NCBI GenBank assembly: GCA_964611585.1
Contig: CAZTAK010000036.1
Location: forward strand, 1-28,676
Source: CAZTAK01 sp964611585
Lineage (GTDB): Bacteria; Pseudomonadota; Alphaproteobacteria; SHVP01
Direction of reading: 5' to 3'
Length of the DNA stretch: 28,676 nucleotides
How positions within the stretch are numbered: position 1 is the first letter of the stretch; each line of letters begins with the position of its first letter. Below, piece after piece: positions 15,672-23,888 of this stretch. Below the pieces are notes generated by a model. It had not been told where the DNA came from. It saw only the letters and a list, made by a program, of their open reading frames with translations, and ran no database searches. The position numbers and the translations under genes are program-made.

Positions 15672-16731
15672 GGACGTCCGGTTCGGACCTCGGGTCGCGG
15701 CCAAAGTACCACAACAGGGCGGCGGTCAGCACCGCGGCGACAATCAGGGCGGGCACCGCCATGCCGGCGCGGGTGCTCGCGACGAAGGCAAGCGCAATCA
15801 GCAGAATATTGAGGGCGAAGATCGCGACCACCACCGGCGCATGGGCGCCGAAACGCCGCGCCGCCGCCTGATAGGCATGGCTGCGGTGGGCATCGAAGAT
15901 TCGTTCGCGGCGCAAAATCCGGCGTAGCAGAGTCAACGACGAATCGGCAAGGTAATAGAGCGGCAGGATCAACGCTGCCGCCCACAGGCCGGCGCCGGCG
16001 ACCTCGAGCAACAACCACCCGAGAATGAACCCCAGCGGCACCGCGCCGACGTCGCCGAGAAAAATCTTCGCCGGCTGCCAGTTCCACACCAGAAACCCCG
16101 CCGCCGCCGCCGCCACAATCAGCGCGTAGAGGCCAAATCCGGGCGGAACCTGAAGGCCAAGGGCCGCGCCGGCCGCCAGCACCCATGGCGCCAGCAGTGC
16201 AATCCCGGCGCCGGCCGATCCTGCCTCCATCCCGGTGATGCCGTCGATCCCGTCCATGAAATTGGTGAGGTTGATGAACCATAGCCACGCCAGTGCCGTT
16301 ACCGCGACATCGAGGCCGTAGGGCAGCAGCCCCTGAAAGATGCGCCCGTGCGCCGACAGGGCGGCAATACCGATCAGCACGGCCGCTGCCTGAACAGCGA
16401 GGCGCGTTACCACGCCGAGGCGGCGCACGTCGTCGATCCACGACACCGCGCCGAGCGTAAGCGCAAGGCCGACAATCAGGGGCACCGGGTAGCTGAATCC
16501 GGCGCCACGCCCGAACCCGTCGAGCGCCCATACCACCAGCCATTCGAAGGCGATCACGCCGATCACCGCGATACCGGCACCCACCGGCGTCGGTATCTCG
16601 TGACTTGAGCGCGCGGTGGGGTGGTCGAGAATCGCGCGCGCGCGAAGAACGCGCAGCATCAGGCCGGTGGCCAGCACCGAGGCGGCAAGCGCCAGGGCGC
16701 CGACGACGATCCACACGAGTGCGGGACTCAT
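15664..16731 (-). CDS. WecA/WbpL-like polyprenyl-phosphate glycosyl-1-phosphate transferase (MraY/WecA superfamily)
   Basis: A 355-aa integral membrane protein with about ten hydrophobic segments. Catalytic motifs are present: SWIDD (Asp100/Asp101), NFMDGIDGI (Asn157, Asp160, Asp163), KIFLGDVGAVPLG (Asp227) and the cytoplasmic HRSH (282-285). RSSHEIPTPVGAGI at 42-54 is the typical early loop. It transfers HexNAc-1-phosphate from a UDP-sugar to undecaprenyl phosphate and so starts the repeat unit, probably using the sugar made by the dehydratase encoded next to it. The frame is open far upstream (to 17403), but that extension lies inside the GT4 gene and is arginine-rich shadow; MSPALVWIV at 16731 is the natural start. 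It lies 32 nt after the GT4 gene and overlaps the next gene by 8 nt. Confidence 0.93.
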   Translation of the reverse strand: MSPALVWIVVGALALAASVLATGLMLRVLRARAILDHPTARSSHEIPTPVGAGIAVIGVIAFEWLVVWALDGFGRGAGFSYPVPLIVGLALTLGAVSWIDDVRRLGVVTRLAVQAAAVLIGIAALSAHGRIFQGLLPYGLDVAVTALAWLWFINLTNFMDGIDGITGMEAGSAGAGIALLAPWVLAAGAALGLQVPPGFGLYALIVAAAAAGFLVWNWQPAKIFLGDVGAVPLGFILGWLLLEVAGAGLWAAALILPLYYLADSSLTLLRRILRRERIFDAHRSHAYQAAARRFGAHAPVVVAIFALNILLIALAFVASTRAGMAVPALIVAAVLTAALLWYFGRDPRSEPDVHD

Positions 16732-16763
16732 ATCCCGGCTTATAGCGCGGGCCGCGCCCGCGG

Positions 16764-17939
16764 TCAGCCGTTTCCGTTCGCTGCGGCCGCGTGGCCGGGC
16801 CAGGCGGTGCGCGGCAAGACCGCCTCGTATGCGGCGAATGATCGGGTCACGAACTCCGCGACGGAAAATTCGGCCTCGGCGATCTCGCGTCCGCGCGACC
16901 CCATGCGCCGCCGCATGCCCGGATCGTCGACAAGTTTCTCGATGGCGCCGGCGGTGGCGGCTGCATCGCGTACCGGAACCAGCAGGCCGTTTTCGCCGCT
17001 GCGAACGATTTCGCGACAGCCCGGCACGTCGGCGGTGATTATGGCGCGTCCGCACGCCGCGGCCTCGATCAGAACCCGCGGCAGGCCCTCGCGGTAGGAC
17101 GGCATGCAGACGATATTTGACGCCGCCAGCGTCGCCGGCATGTCGTTCGAGAACCCCTGCCATTCGACGATACCGTCGCGTTCCCAGGCGCGGATTGCAT
17201 CTTCGCCGAAATCGGTCGGATTGTCGGCATCGGTGCGCCCCGAGAGCACGAATCGGGCGCGCACTCCGCGCGATTTCAAAATGCGCGCCGCCTCGACGAA
17301 TTCGCCCGCACCTTTGTCGCCGATGATGCGGGCCGGAAACAGCACCACAGGAACGCCGCTGGGCTCCGGCGTCGCAGCAAACACGGTCATGTCGACGCCG
17401 CAACCGCGGATCATGTGAACGATGGCGGGATTGACCAGGCGCGACTCGAAAAACAATTCGCGGTCGTCCGGGTTCTGAAAGATCGCGACGGCGTTGCGGT
17501 GTGACAACGCGAAGCGGTAGAGGCGCTTGACCAAGGCGCGCTGCAAGGCGGCCGCGGCGCCCTCGCGCAAAAACAGATAGCCAAGGCCCGTGATCGCAAG
17601 TGCCGTTGCAGGGACCCGGGCAAATCGCGCCACCAACCCGCCGTAGAGCACCGGCTTCATCGTCACCGCGTGCATCAGGTCGGGGCGGATGGCGCGCACG
17701 ATGCGCCAGATCGCGGCGATCAACGCGATTTCGCCCATCAATGCGTGGGCGCCTCGGCGCAACGGGATGTCGTGGTGATGCAGACCTGCCGCAGTGATGG
17801 CCGCGACTGGATCTTTTTCGTAGGGCACCGCGACGTGAACCTCGAAGCCGGCCTCGCGCGCCGCCACCGCCAGCGGAAACCGGTGGGTCAAAAAGAACGG
17901 CGCGTCGTTCAGCACGAACAGAATCCGCCGCGCGGTCAT
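16764..17939 (-). CDS. Glycosyltransferase family 4
   Basis: A 391-aa GT-B fold protein. The N-terminal domain begins ILFVLNDAPFFLTHRFPLA, the acceptor-side pattern of PglA/WbpT-like enzymes with an early histidine. The C-terminal donor domain contains FPARIIGDKG (201-210), VEWQGFSNDM and SYREGLPRVLIEAAACG, with the EX7E pair at Glu284 and Glu292. It probably adds the second sugar to the lipid-linked monosaccharide made by the transferase encoded directly downstream. Its ATG overlaps the stop of the upstream asnB by 4 nt (ATGA), indicating coupled translation. Donor and linkage cannot be read from sequence. Confidence 0.93.
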   Translation of the reverse strand: MTARRILFVLNDAPFFLTHRFPLAVAAREAGFEVHVAVPYEKDPVAAITAAGLHHHDIPLRRGAHALMGEIALIAAIWRIVRAIRPDLMHAVTMKPVLYGGLVARFARVPATALAITGLGYLFLREGAAAALQRALVKRLYRFALSHRNAVAIFQNPDDRELFFESRLVNPAIVHMIRGCGVDMTVFAATPEPSGVPVVLFPARIIGDKGAGEFVEAARILKSRGVRARFVLSGRTDADNPTDFGEDAIRAWERDGIVEWQGFSNDMPATLAASNIVCMPSYREGLPRVLIEAAACGRAIITADVPGCREIVRSGENGLLVPVRDAAATAGAIEKLVDDPGMRRRMGSRGREIAEAEFSVAEFVTRSFAAYEAVLPRTAWPGHAAAANGNG

Positions 17940-19867
17940 GGCGTCATCGTGTATTCATGCCAGGCCTGAAACATCAGCGGCCCCCACAGCTGGTATTGCC
18001 GGTTGCGGCGCCCGGACTGGTGTTCGGCCCAGAGGCGGCGAATCTCACTCGCCTCGAAGAAACCTTGCGCGCGCAACCGGTTCTCGGCCAGTAACGCCTC
18101 GCCCCAGTCGCGCAATGGGCCCCGCAGCCACGCGCCGATGGGAACGGCAAAGCCCTGTTTGGGGCGTTCGATCAGGTCGCGCGGCACGTACTTATATAGG
18201 ATTTGCCGCAACGGCCATTTGCCGACGCCGTCCCTGATCTTGAAGGTTCGCGGCAACGCCCACGCGAATTCGGCGACGCGATGGTCCAAAAGCGGCACCC
18301 GGGCCTCGAGACTGACGGCCATGCTGGCGCGGTCCACTTTGGTCAGTATGTCGTCGGGCAGGTAGGTCAGGGTGTCGAGGTATTGCATGCGCAGCACCGG
18401 GTCCGGAATCGCGCGCGGGAGGGTCTCATCGAAGATCAGCCCGCGCGGCTCGGATCCTCGGATGACGCCGGACGACGGGTCCTGCCACTGCGAAATCAGC
18501 GCCCGATAGACTTCGTCGACGGTCCGGGCGGGCAGCGCCGCGGCCATTTTGTAGAGCCGTTCGCCCGCCTGCGGCGGCCGCATTGAGCGCGGAAGAATGC
18601 CGATTATCCGGTCCCAGGCCGCCGGTGGCAGGGCGCGGATTGCCCCGGCGCCGGCCAACCGCCACGCTCGCGGCAGGGTCTCCAGCCGCCGCCAGATGCG
18701 GTCCGACCACAAATACCGCGTATAGCCGGCGAAAATCTCGTCGCCGCCGTCGCCCGACAGCGCCACCGTGACGTGGCGCCGCGTCAGTTCCGAAACCAGA
18801 TAGGTCGGGATCTGCGAGGCGTCGGCGAAAGGTTCGTCGAACCACTGCGGCAGGTTCGGGATCGCGTCGCGGGCGTGGCCGGGCTCGACGTAAAGCTCGG
18901 TATGATCGGTGCCGAGGTGTTTGGCGACCGCCTTGGCGTGCTCGGCCTCGTTGTAGCCGGGCTCGCTGAATCCGATCGTGAAGGTCCGCACCGGCGCCGC
19001 GCTTTGCGCCTGCATCAGCGCGGTGACGGTGGAGGAATCGACGCCGCCCGACAGGAACGATCCGAGCGGCACGTCGGCAATCATGCGGCCGCTCACGGCG
19101 TCGCGCAAAAGCGTTTCCAGTTCCGCCAGCAGCTCGGTTTCGGGCCGGCCGGCGAAGGTTTCGGCGTCCGCCGGGTCCAGGGTCCAGTAGGGCGCGATCT
19201 CGGGCTTACCGCCGGAGGCAAAGCTCAGCACGTGCCCCGGCATCAGCTTGTAGATGCCCTCGTAAATACTGTGGGGGCCGCGAATGTAATTGTGACGCAA
19301 AAGGCTCAACAGCGAGTCGCGCTCGACGGTGGCGCGAAATTCCGGGTGCGCGCGCAGCGCCTTGAGCTCCGATCCGAACAGAAAGGTCTCGCCGCACCGG
19401 CCCCAGTACATGGGTTTGATTCCGATTCGGTCGCGCACCAGCGAAAGCGTCCGGGTTTCCCGGTCCCAAAGCGCGAAGGCGAACATGCCGATCAGTTTCG
19501 GCAGCACCGAATCCAGGCCATCACGGGCGATGCATTCCACCAGCACTTCGGTGTCCGAATGACCGCGCAGGACCGGCCCCCCGCGTTCCAGGTCCCGGCC
19601 GAGCGCGCGGGCGTTGTAAATTTCGCCGTTGTAGGCGATCACGAAACGCCCGTTCGCCGAGACCATCGGCTGGTGGCCCGCTGCCGACAGATCGACAATC
19701 GAAAGACGCCGGTGGCCGAGTGCGATGCCGGCGGCCTCGTCGGTCCAGGTACCGCTATCGTCCGGGCCGCGCAGGCGAAGGGTGCCGGCCATGGCGCGCG
19801 CGGTGGATTCGAGGGCGGCCGCGGCGGTGGCCGCCCGGCGGTCGATGAACCCGGCAACGCCGCACAC
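17936..19867 (-). CDS. asnB: Asparagine synthase-like glutamine amidotransferase 1
   Basis: A 643-aa protein of the glutamine-hydrolysing asparagine synthase family. The start is a GTG (19865-19867) fixed by the following TGC, since Cys after the initiator is the glutaminase nucleophile (MCGVAGF). The class II glutaminase domain has LRLRGPDDSG, GHRRLSIVDL and AYNGEIYN (79-85). The synthetase domain has the ATP pyrophosphatase loop SGGVDS (273-278), the SGDGGDEIFAGYTRY segment and TKVDRASMAVSLEARVP. In polysaccharide loci such enzymes commonly amidate a uronic-acid carboxyl (WbpS-like) rather than make asparagine, and the position here supports that. It starts 4 nt after a methyltransferase gene and overlaps the next GT4 gene by 4 nt. 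Confidence 0.92.
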   Translation of the reverse strand: MCGVAGFIDRRAATAAAALESTARAMAGTLRLRGPDDSGTWTDEAAGIALGHRRLSIVDLSAAGHQPMVSANGRFVIAYNGEIYNARALGRDLERGGPVLRGHSDTEVLVECIARDGLDSVLPKLIGMFAFALWDRETRTLSLVRDRIGIKPMYWGRCGETFLFGSELKALRAHPEFRATVERDSLLSLLRHNYIRGPHSIYEGIYKLMPGHVLSFASGGKPEIAPYWTLDPADAETFAGRPETELLAELETLLRDAVSGRMIADVPLGSFLSGGVDSSTVTALMQAQSAAPVRTFTIGFSEPGYNEAEHAKAVAKHLGTDHTELYVEPGHARDAIPNLPQWFDEPFADASQIPTYLVSELTRRHVTVALSGDGGDEIFAGYTRYLWSDRIWRRLETLPRAWRLAGAGAIRALPPAAWDRIIGILPRSMRPPQAGERLYKMAAALPARTVDEVYRALISQWQDPSSGVIRGSEPRGLIFDETLPRAIPDPVLRMQYLDTLTYLPDDILTKVDRASMAVSLEARVPLLDHRVAEFAWALPRTFKIRDGVGKWPLRQILYKYVPRDLIERPKQGFAVPIGAWLRGPLRDWGEALLAENRLRAQGFFEASEIRRLWAEHQSGRRNRQYQLWGPLMFQAWHEYTMTP

Positions 19868-19870
19868 CGT

Positions 19871-20677
19871 TCAGGATTCCCCGCCGGCCGGATGCCGGAA
19901 AACAAACTCATTACAGCCATGGCGGCGGCCGCAGGTCACCACGCGGGCGGTGTCGAACCCGAGTTCCGAGACGCGGCGGACCACCGCGTCGGGCCGCGCC
20001 ACCTCGAAGGGAAGGCCGCCCAGCCAGTCGTGGAGATCGATCACCATGTCCATGCCGCGGGCCAGCGAGACATCGCCGCGCAACGCGCGCACCGCTGCAC
20101 GGGCGCCGACCAGGTAGGGCGCATGCAGGGCGACCATCGCCGCCCGCGCCACGGCGCCGCCCTGATAGACGCGTTTCACCGCATGCCAGTACCGGCTGAT
20201 CCAGCCCTGATCGTTGTAGAGGGCGATGAAGTATCGCCCGCCGGGCGCAACCGATGATGCCGCCGATTCGACCGCCCGCCACAGGGCGCCGGTGTGATGC
20301 AGCACGCCCCAGGAATAGACAATGTCGAACCGGTCGAGCGTGCCAAGCCAAGCCGTGTCGAGCACGTCCCCCCGGGCCACGGTCCAGTCCGTATCGCCCG
20401 CGAAATATCGCGCCCGCAGGGTTTCCGCGCATGCCACCGAGGCGGCGTCGCAATCGAAGGAATAGACCCGCGCGCCCAGCCGTCGCGCCGCGAGTGAAAA
20501 CAAACCGCTGCCGCACCCGGCGTCGAGGAACGAAAGGTTCTCCAGACGATCGAGTCCGAGGCGCTCTTGCAACGATTCTTCAGCAGCGCGGATTTGCGGC
20601 TCATCGATTCGGGCGAGGAACCGCCGCCAGTTCCGTCCAAAGGCAAAGCGTGGCTCCGGCGCGGCTTCGGCGCTCAT
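19871..20677 (-). CDS. Class I SAM-dependent methyltransferase between two asnB genes
   Basis: A 268-aa protein with motif I FLDAGCGSGLFS (Asp52 to Gly58), VYSFDCD with the ribose-binding acidic residue, and DIVYSWGVLHHTG followed by APGGRYFIALYND. The N-terminal FAFGRNWRRFL and the C-terminal CGRRHGCNEFVF are common in methyltransferases of glycan loci. The start ATG overlaps the stop of asnB 2 by 4 nt and the gene ends 3 nt before asnB 1, so all three are almost certainly co-translated. It may methylate the sugar or the carboxyl/amide handled by its neighbours; the substrate is not determinable. Confidence 0.9.
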   Translation of the reverse strand: MSAEAAPEPRFAFGRNWRRFLARIDEPQIRAAEESLQERLGLDRLENLSFLDAGCGSGLFSLAARRLGARVYSFDCDAASVACAETLRARYFAGDTDWTVARGDVLDTAWLGTLDRFDIVYSWGVLHHTGALWRAVESAASSVAPGGRYFIALYNDQGWISRYWHAVKRVYQGGAVARAAMVALHAPYLVGARAAVRALRGDVSLARGMDMVIDLHDWLGGLPFEVARPDAVVRRVSELGFDTARVVTCGRRHGCNEFVFRHPAGGES

Positions 20678-22587
20678 GCCATCAGGTCCCGGATTTCGGT
20701 GGAAAGGGCGTCCGCGGTTTCACCGAACAGATAGAGTTCGGCCCACAGCGAAAACAGCAGCAGCATCCAGGTGCGGCGCGGTGGACCCTCGGGCGCGCGC
20801 GCTACCGCTGCCGGATCGAATTGTCCGAGTTCGAGATAGCGCCCGCGCGCCACGAATCGCTCGATCACCCTTCGCCAGGCCCCTTGAAACAGGTCCGGAA
20901 TCGAAATTCCGTACCCGAACCCCATCTTGCGCGCATAAACCAGGTCCTCGGGCAGGTGTCTCGCCAGCGCCGATTTCAGCACCGCCTTGTTGCGGCCGGG
21001 ATCGCGCAGCGAGGGGACTGTGAACCGCCGTGGCAACGAGGCGGCGAACTCGATAAGCCGGTGGTCGAGAAACGGTGCCCGGAATTCGAGACCGATAGCC
21101 ATGCCCGAAACGTCGGGAATGACGGTCACGGCGTGCTGGTGGGTGACCATCAGGTCGGAAAACATCGCCGCGTCGAGATGATCGCGCGGCTCGCACGCCT
21201 CGGCCCAGGAATCGATGTGCCTTGAAGGGCGTTGCGCGCGCAGGGCTTCCCGCGCTGGCGTCGACAAAATGGCCTCGGCTTCGCGTTCGGCGGCGGCCTG
21301 CAACAGAAAGCCGCGCCGCCGGGCGAGCGGTTGCCGCGTGGCCGCGCGCAAGGTCTCCGGCCGGTGTCCGGAGGCGCGCGAGAACCAGCCCCACGGCAAC
21401 AACGGAAACCGCTCGCCTAGACCCAGTAACAGGCCGAGCGCGCGCTGGCGGTGATAACCGATGTAGCCGCCGAACACTTCGTCGGCGCCGCTGCCGCCGA
21501 GCGCCACTTTCGATCGCGCGCCAATCGCTTGTGCGAGTCCCGCCGCGTACAGCATCGAAAAATCGGCGAGCGGCTGGTCGTAACTGCGCACGATATGGGG
21601 CAGCGCCGCAAGATCGAGCGCCTTGAACGGGATGTCGTGATGGGAAATTCCGGCCGCCGCAGCTGCGCGCCGGGCGCGCGCGAATTCAGGATCGTCCGGA
21701 CCTTCACCGACACAAAAGGATTTGATGTCGTCCCGGGCCCGCGCCGCGGCCAAGGCGACCGACGATGAATCGATACCTCCCGACAGCGCCACCGCGACGC
21801 CGACGTCGGATTCGCAACACCCGGTGACGGACTCCTGAAACACCGAGTCAAAAGCGGCGAGAGCGTCGGCATCGGACAGGACCTGCGCCGATTTCTGAAA
21901 CGATACGTTCCAGTAGCGGTTTGTGGCGATGGCTCCGTCCCGAAGCGTTACGGTGGTTGCCGGGGGCAGCGCATGGATGCCTTCGAAAAAGGTGTCGGGT
22001 GCCGGCGCCGCTGAAAACAGCATCAGGTTCGACACCGCCTGGCTGTTCAAACCACAGTCGACGCCGGGGACCGTCAACAGCGCCTTGATTTCCGAGGCAA
22101 AGAAAAATCCTTCGGCGGTCTCGGTGTAATAGAGCGGCTTTTCGCCGATGCGGTCGCGCGCCAGCAACAGGGTCCGCGCGCGCCGGTCCCAGATCGCGAA
22201 GGCGAACATCCCCCGCAGGTGTCCGACGCAGCGGGCCCCGTGTTCTGCATAGAGCGGCAGAATCACTTCGTTGTCGCTGCGGCCCTTGAAGGCGTGACCG
22301 CGGCCTTCGAGGCCGCGCCGTAGTGCCTTGTGATTGTAGATTTCGCCGTTGCACACCAGCACCAGATTTCCGTCGGCCGAGTGCATCGGCTGGGCACCGG
22401 TGTCGGTCAGGTCGATGATGGCAAGCCGCCGGTGGCCGAGGCAGGCGGGATCGTCCGGCCCGGCGCCGGCCCAAATTCCTTCGCCGTCGGGGCCGCGATG
22501 GGCGAGGGCGGCTTTCATGGTTTCGACAGTGGCGCGGAACGCCTCGCCGGGGGCGTGCGCGGCGACGGCACCGGCAATGCCACACAT
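20674..22587 (-). CDS. asnB: Asparagine synthase-like glutamine amidotransferase 2
   Basis: A 637-aa second member of the family, clearly divergent from the copy at 17936-19867. The nucleophile is Cys2 (MCGIAGAV, ATG start). The glutaminase domain has LAHRGPDGEG, GHRRLAIIDL and VCNGEIYNHK. The synthetase domain has SGGIDSSS (269-276), ALGGSGADEVFGGYIGYHR and GLEFRAPFLDHRLIEFA. It is first in the minus-strand glycan operon and sits 35 nt (or 101 nt, depending on the start chosen there) from the divergent O-antigen ligase-like gene. It may amidate a different carboxyl from copy 1, or be a general asparagine synthase; the operon position favours glycan amidation. Confidence 0.92.
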   Translation of the reverse strand: MCGIAGAVAAHAPGEAFRATVETMKAALAHRGPDGEGIWAGAGPDDPACLGHRRLAIIDLTDTGAQPMHSADGNLVLVCNGEIYNHKALRRGLEGRGHAFKGRSDNEVILPLYAEHGARCVGHLRGMFAFAIWDRRARTLLLARDRIGEKPLYYTETAEGFFFASEIKALLTVPGVDCGLNSQAVSNLMLFSAAPAPDTFFEGIHALPPATTVTLRDGAIATNRYWNVSFQKSAQVLSDADALAAFDSVFQESVTGCCESDVGVAVALSGGIDSSSVALAAARARDDIKSFCVGEGPDDPEFARARRAAAAAGISHHDIPFKALDLAALPHIVRSYDQPLADFSMLYAAGLAQAIGARSKVALGGSGADEVFGGYIGYHRQRALGLLLGLGERFPLLPWGWFSRASGHRPETLRAATRQPLARRRGFLLQAAAEREAEAILSTPAREALRAQRPSRHIDSWAEACEPRDHLDAAMFSDLMVTHQHAVTVIPDVSGMAIGLEFRAPFLDHRLIEFAASLPRRFTVPSLRDPGRNKAVLKSALARHLPEDLVYARKMGFGYGISIPDLFQGAWRRVIERFVARGRYLELGQFDPAAVARAPEGPPRRTWMLLLFSLWAELYLFGETADALSTEIRDLMA

Positions 22588-22611
22588 CGTCTCAGGCGCC
22601 GCTCACGCCGA

Positions 22612-22642
22612 TTGGCCAACGTGTGCCGCTTGCGCGTACACT
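22612..22642 (+). promoter_or_regulatory. Weak candidate promoter for the O-antigen ligase-like gene
   Basis: TTGGCC (22612-22617) and TACACT (22637-22642) are spaced 19 nt apart in the gap between two divergent genes. If real, transcription would begin near 22650, past the GTG at 22623, making the ATG at 22689 the start. The spacing is long and the match modest. Confidence 0.25.
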
Positions 22643-23888
22643 AGCCGTGCGCCCGGCGCGCCTTGTCACCGAATTCATCCGGCTTGCCATGACCTGGGCC
22701 CGGCCCGCCAATATCTTCTGTGCTCTTGCGGTCTTGATTGCGCCGGTGGCGTTGTTCGCGCCCAAGGGCCTGGTCCCCTTGACGGTGCTGGCGGCGCTGG
22801 CATTGGCCGCGAACCGCGACGTGCGCCGGCAATTCGCCAAACGTCTGTGCACGCCGCTTTGGATCACCCTCGCGGCCATCCTGCTGTGGGCGCTGATTGG
22901 TGTCCTGTGGGCGCCCGACGCGGAGCAGAGCCTTTCGTTGTGGTTCGCCCTGCTCGGTCTGTTTGCCGCCGGCCTTGCGGTCGTGGCAGGCGCGGATGCC
23001 GTCAACAGTGCGGACCGCGACCGCGTCGGCCGGGCACTGGTTGCAGGACTTGGGATCTTCCTGGTCCTCGCCGTGGTCGAGGTGGTTTCGGGGCGCGTCC
23101 TCACTACTCTCGTTCGCGAAGGCTCCGGTCCGGAAGTGTTGAACCGTGGCGCGGCGGTGCTGGCGATATTGATGTGGCCTGCCGCCCTTGCCGCGGCCCG
23201 GATTCGCAATGCGCTTTTTGCAGGTGTTCTGATCGTCATTGCGCTGGCGGTTCTGCTGTTCCTGCCGATGTTCGCAGCCCTGATCGCGGCGCTTGCCGGG
23301 GCGGTGGCATTCGTTGCGATATTCTGGATGCCGCGGGGTGCGATTCTGGCGCTTGCTGCGGTGCCGCTGGTGCTGTTGGTTCTCATGCCGGTGCTGTCAT
23401 TCGCCGTGGTGACGCCCGATGCCATGCTGGCCTGGGTCCCGGACCTGCCCGACAGTTGGCTGCACCGGTTCTATATCTGGGAATTTGCGTCGACGCGCAT
23501 CGCCGAGGCGCCGCTCGCGGGCTGGGGGCTCGATGCCTCGCGCAGCATTCAGGGCGGCGCTGCACAAGTGACCGACCGGATTGCCATTCAGGCACAGGCG
23601 CTGCCGCTTCACCCGCACAGCGGCGCGATCCAGATCTGGCTTGAACTCGGCCTGCCGGGGACCTTGCTGGCGGGCGCGGCGCTGGCGGCCGTGTTGCGCG
23701 CCATCGCGGGCGCCGCCGTTCCCGCCGCTTCCCGCGCCGCCGCCGCGGGCGCCTTCGCAAGCTGGTTCGTGCTGTTCATGTTGAGCTTCGGCGTGTGGCA
23801 AAACTGGTGGCTGTGCGTTCCGTTCCTGATTGCGGGACTGTGGTCGGCGGCGGCTTCGCACAGTTCTGGCGCGCGCGTCATCTCTTGA
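22623..23888 (+). CDS. O-antigen ligase / Wzy polymerase-like membrane protein
   Basis: Up to 421 aa with about ten to twelve hydrophobic segments. The large periplasmic loop contains WLHRFYIWEFASTRIAEAPL, then AGWGLDASR, and LPLHPHSGAIQIWLELGLPG (His at about residue 330 from the first start), the hallmark of the Wzy_C/WaaL superfamily. It polymerises repeat units or transfers the polymer to an acceptor; sequence alone does not separate the two. The start is uncertain: GTG 22623 (longest frame), GTG 22647 or ATG 22689 (399 aa, which begins MTWARPANIFCALAV just before the first helix and looks most natural). It is divergent from asnB 2. Its last 11 nt overlap the convergent GT-C gene. Confidence 0.88.
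   Translation: MPLARTLAVRPARLVTEFIRLAMTWARPANIFCALAVLIAPVALFAPKGLVPLTVLAALALAANRDVRRQFAKRLCTPLWITLAAILLWALIGVLWAPDAEQSLSLWFALLGLFAAGLAVVAGADAVNSADRDRVGRALVAGLGIFLVLAVVEVVSGRVLTTLVREGSGPEVLNRGAAVLAILMWPAALAAARIRNALFAGVLIVIALAVLLFLPMFAALIAALAGAVAFVAIFWMPRGAILALAAVPLVLLVLMPVLSFAVVTPDAMLAWVPDLPDSWLHRFYIWEFASTRIAEAPLAGWGLDASRSIQGGAAQVTDRIAIQAQALPLHPHSGAIQIWLELGLPGTLLAGAALAAVLRAIAGAAVPAASRAAAAGAFASWFVLFMLSFGVWQNWWLCVPFLIAGLWSAAASHSSGARVIS

Noticed and set aside
18773..20257. Plus-strand open frame of 494 codons
   Set aside because: Crosses the junction of asnB 1 and the methyltransferase on the opposite strand; both of those are clearly real.
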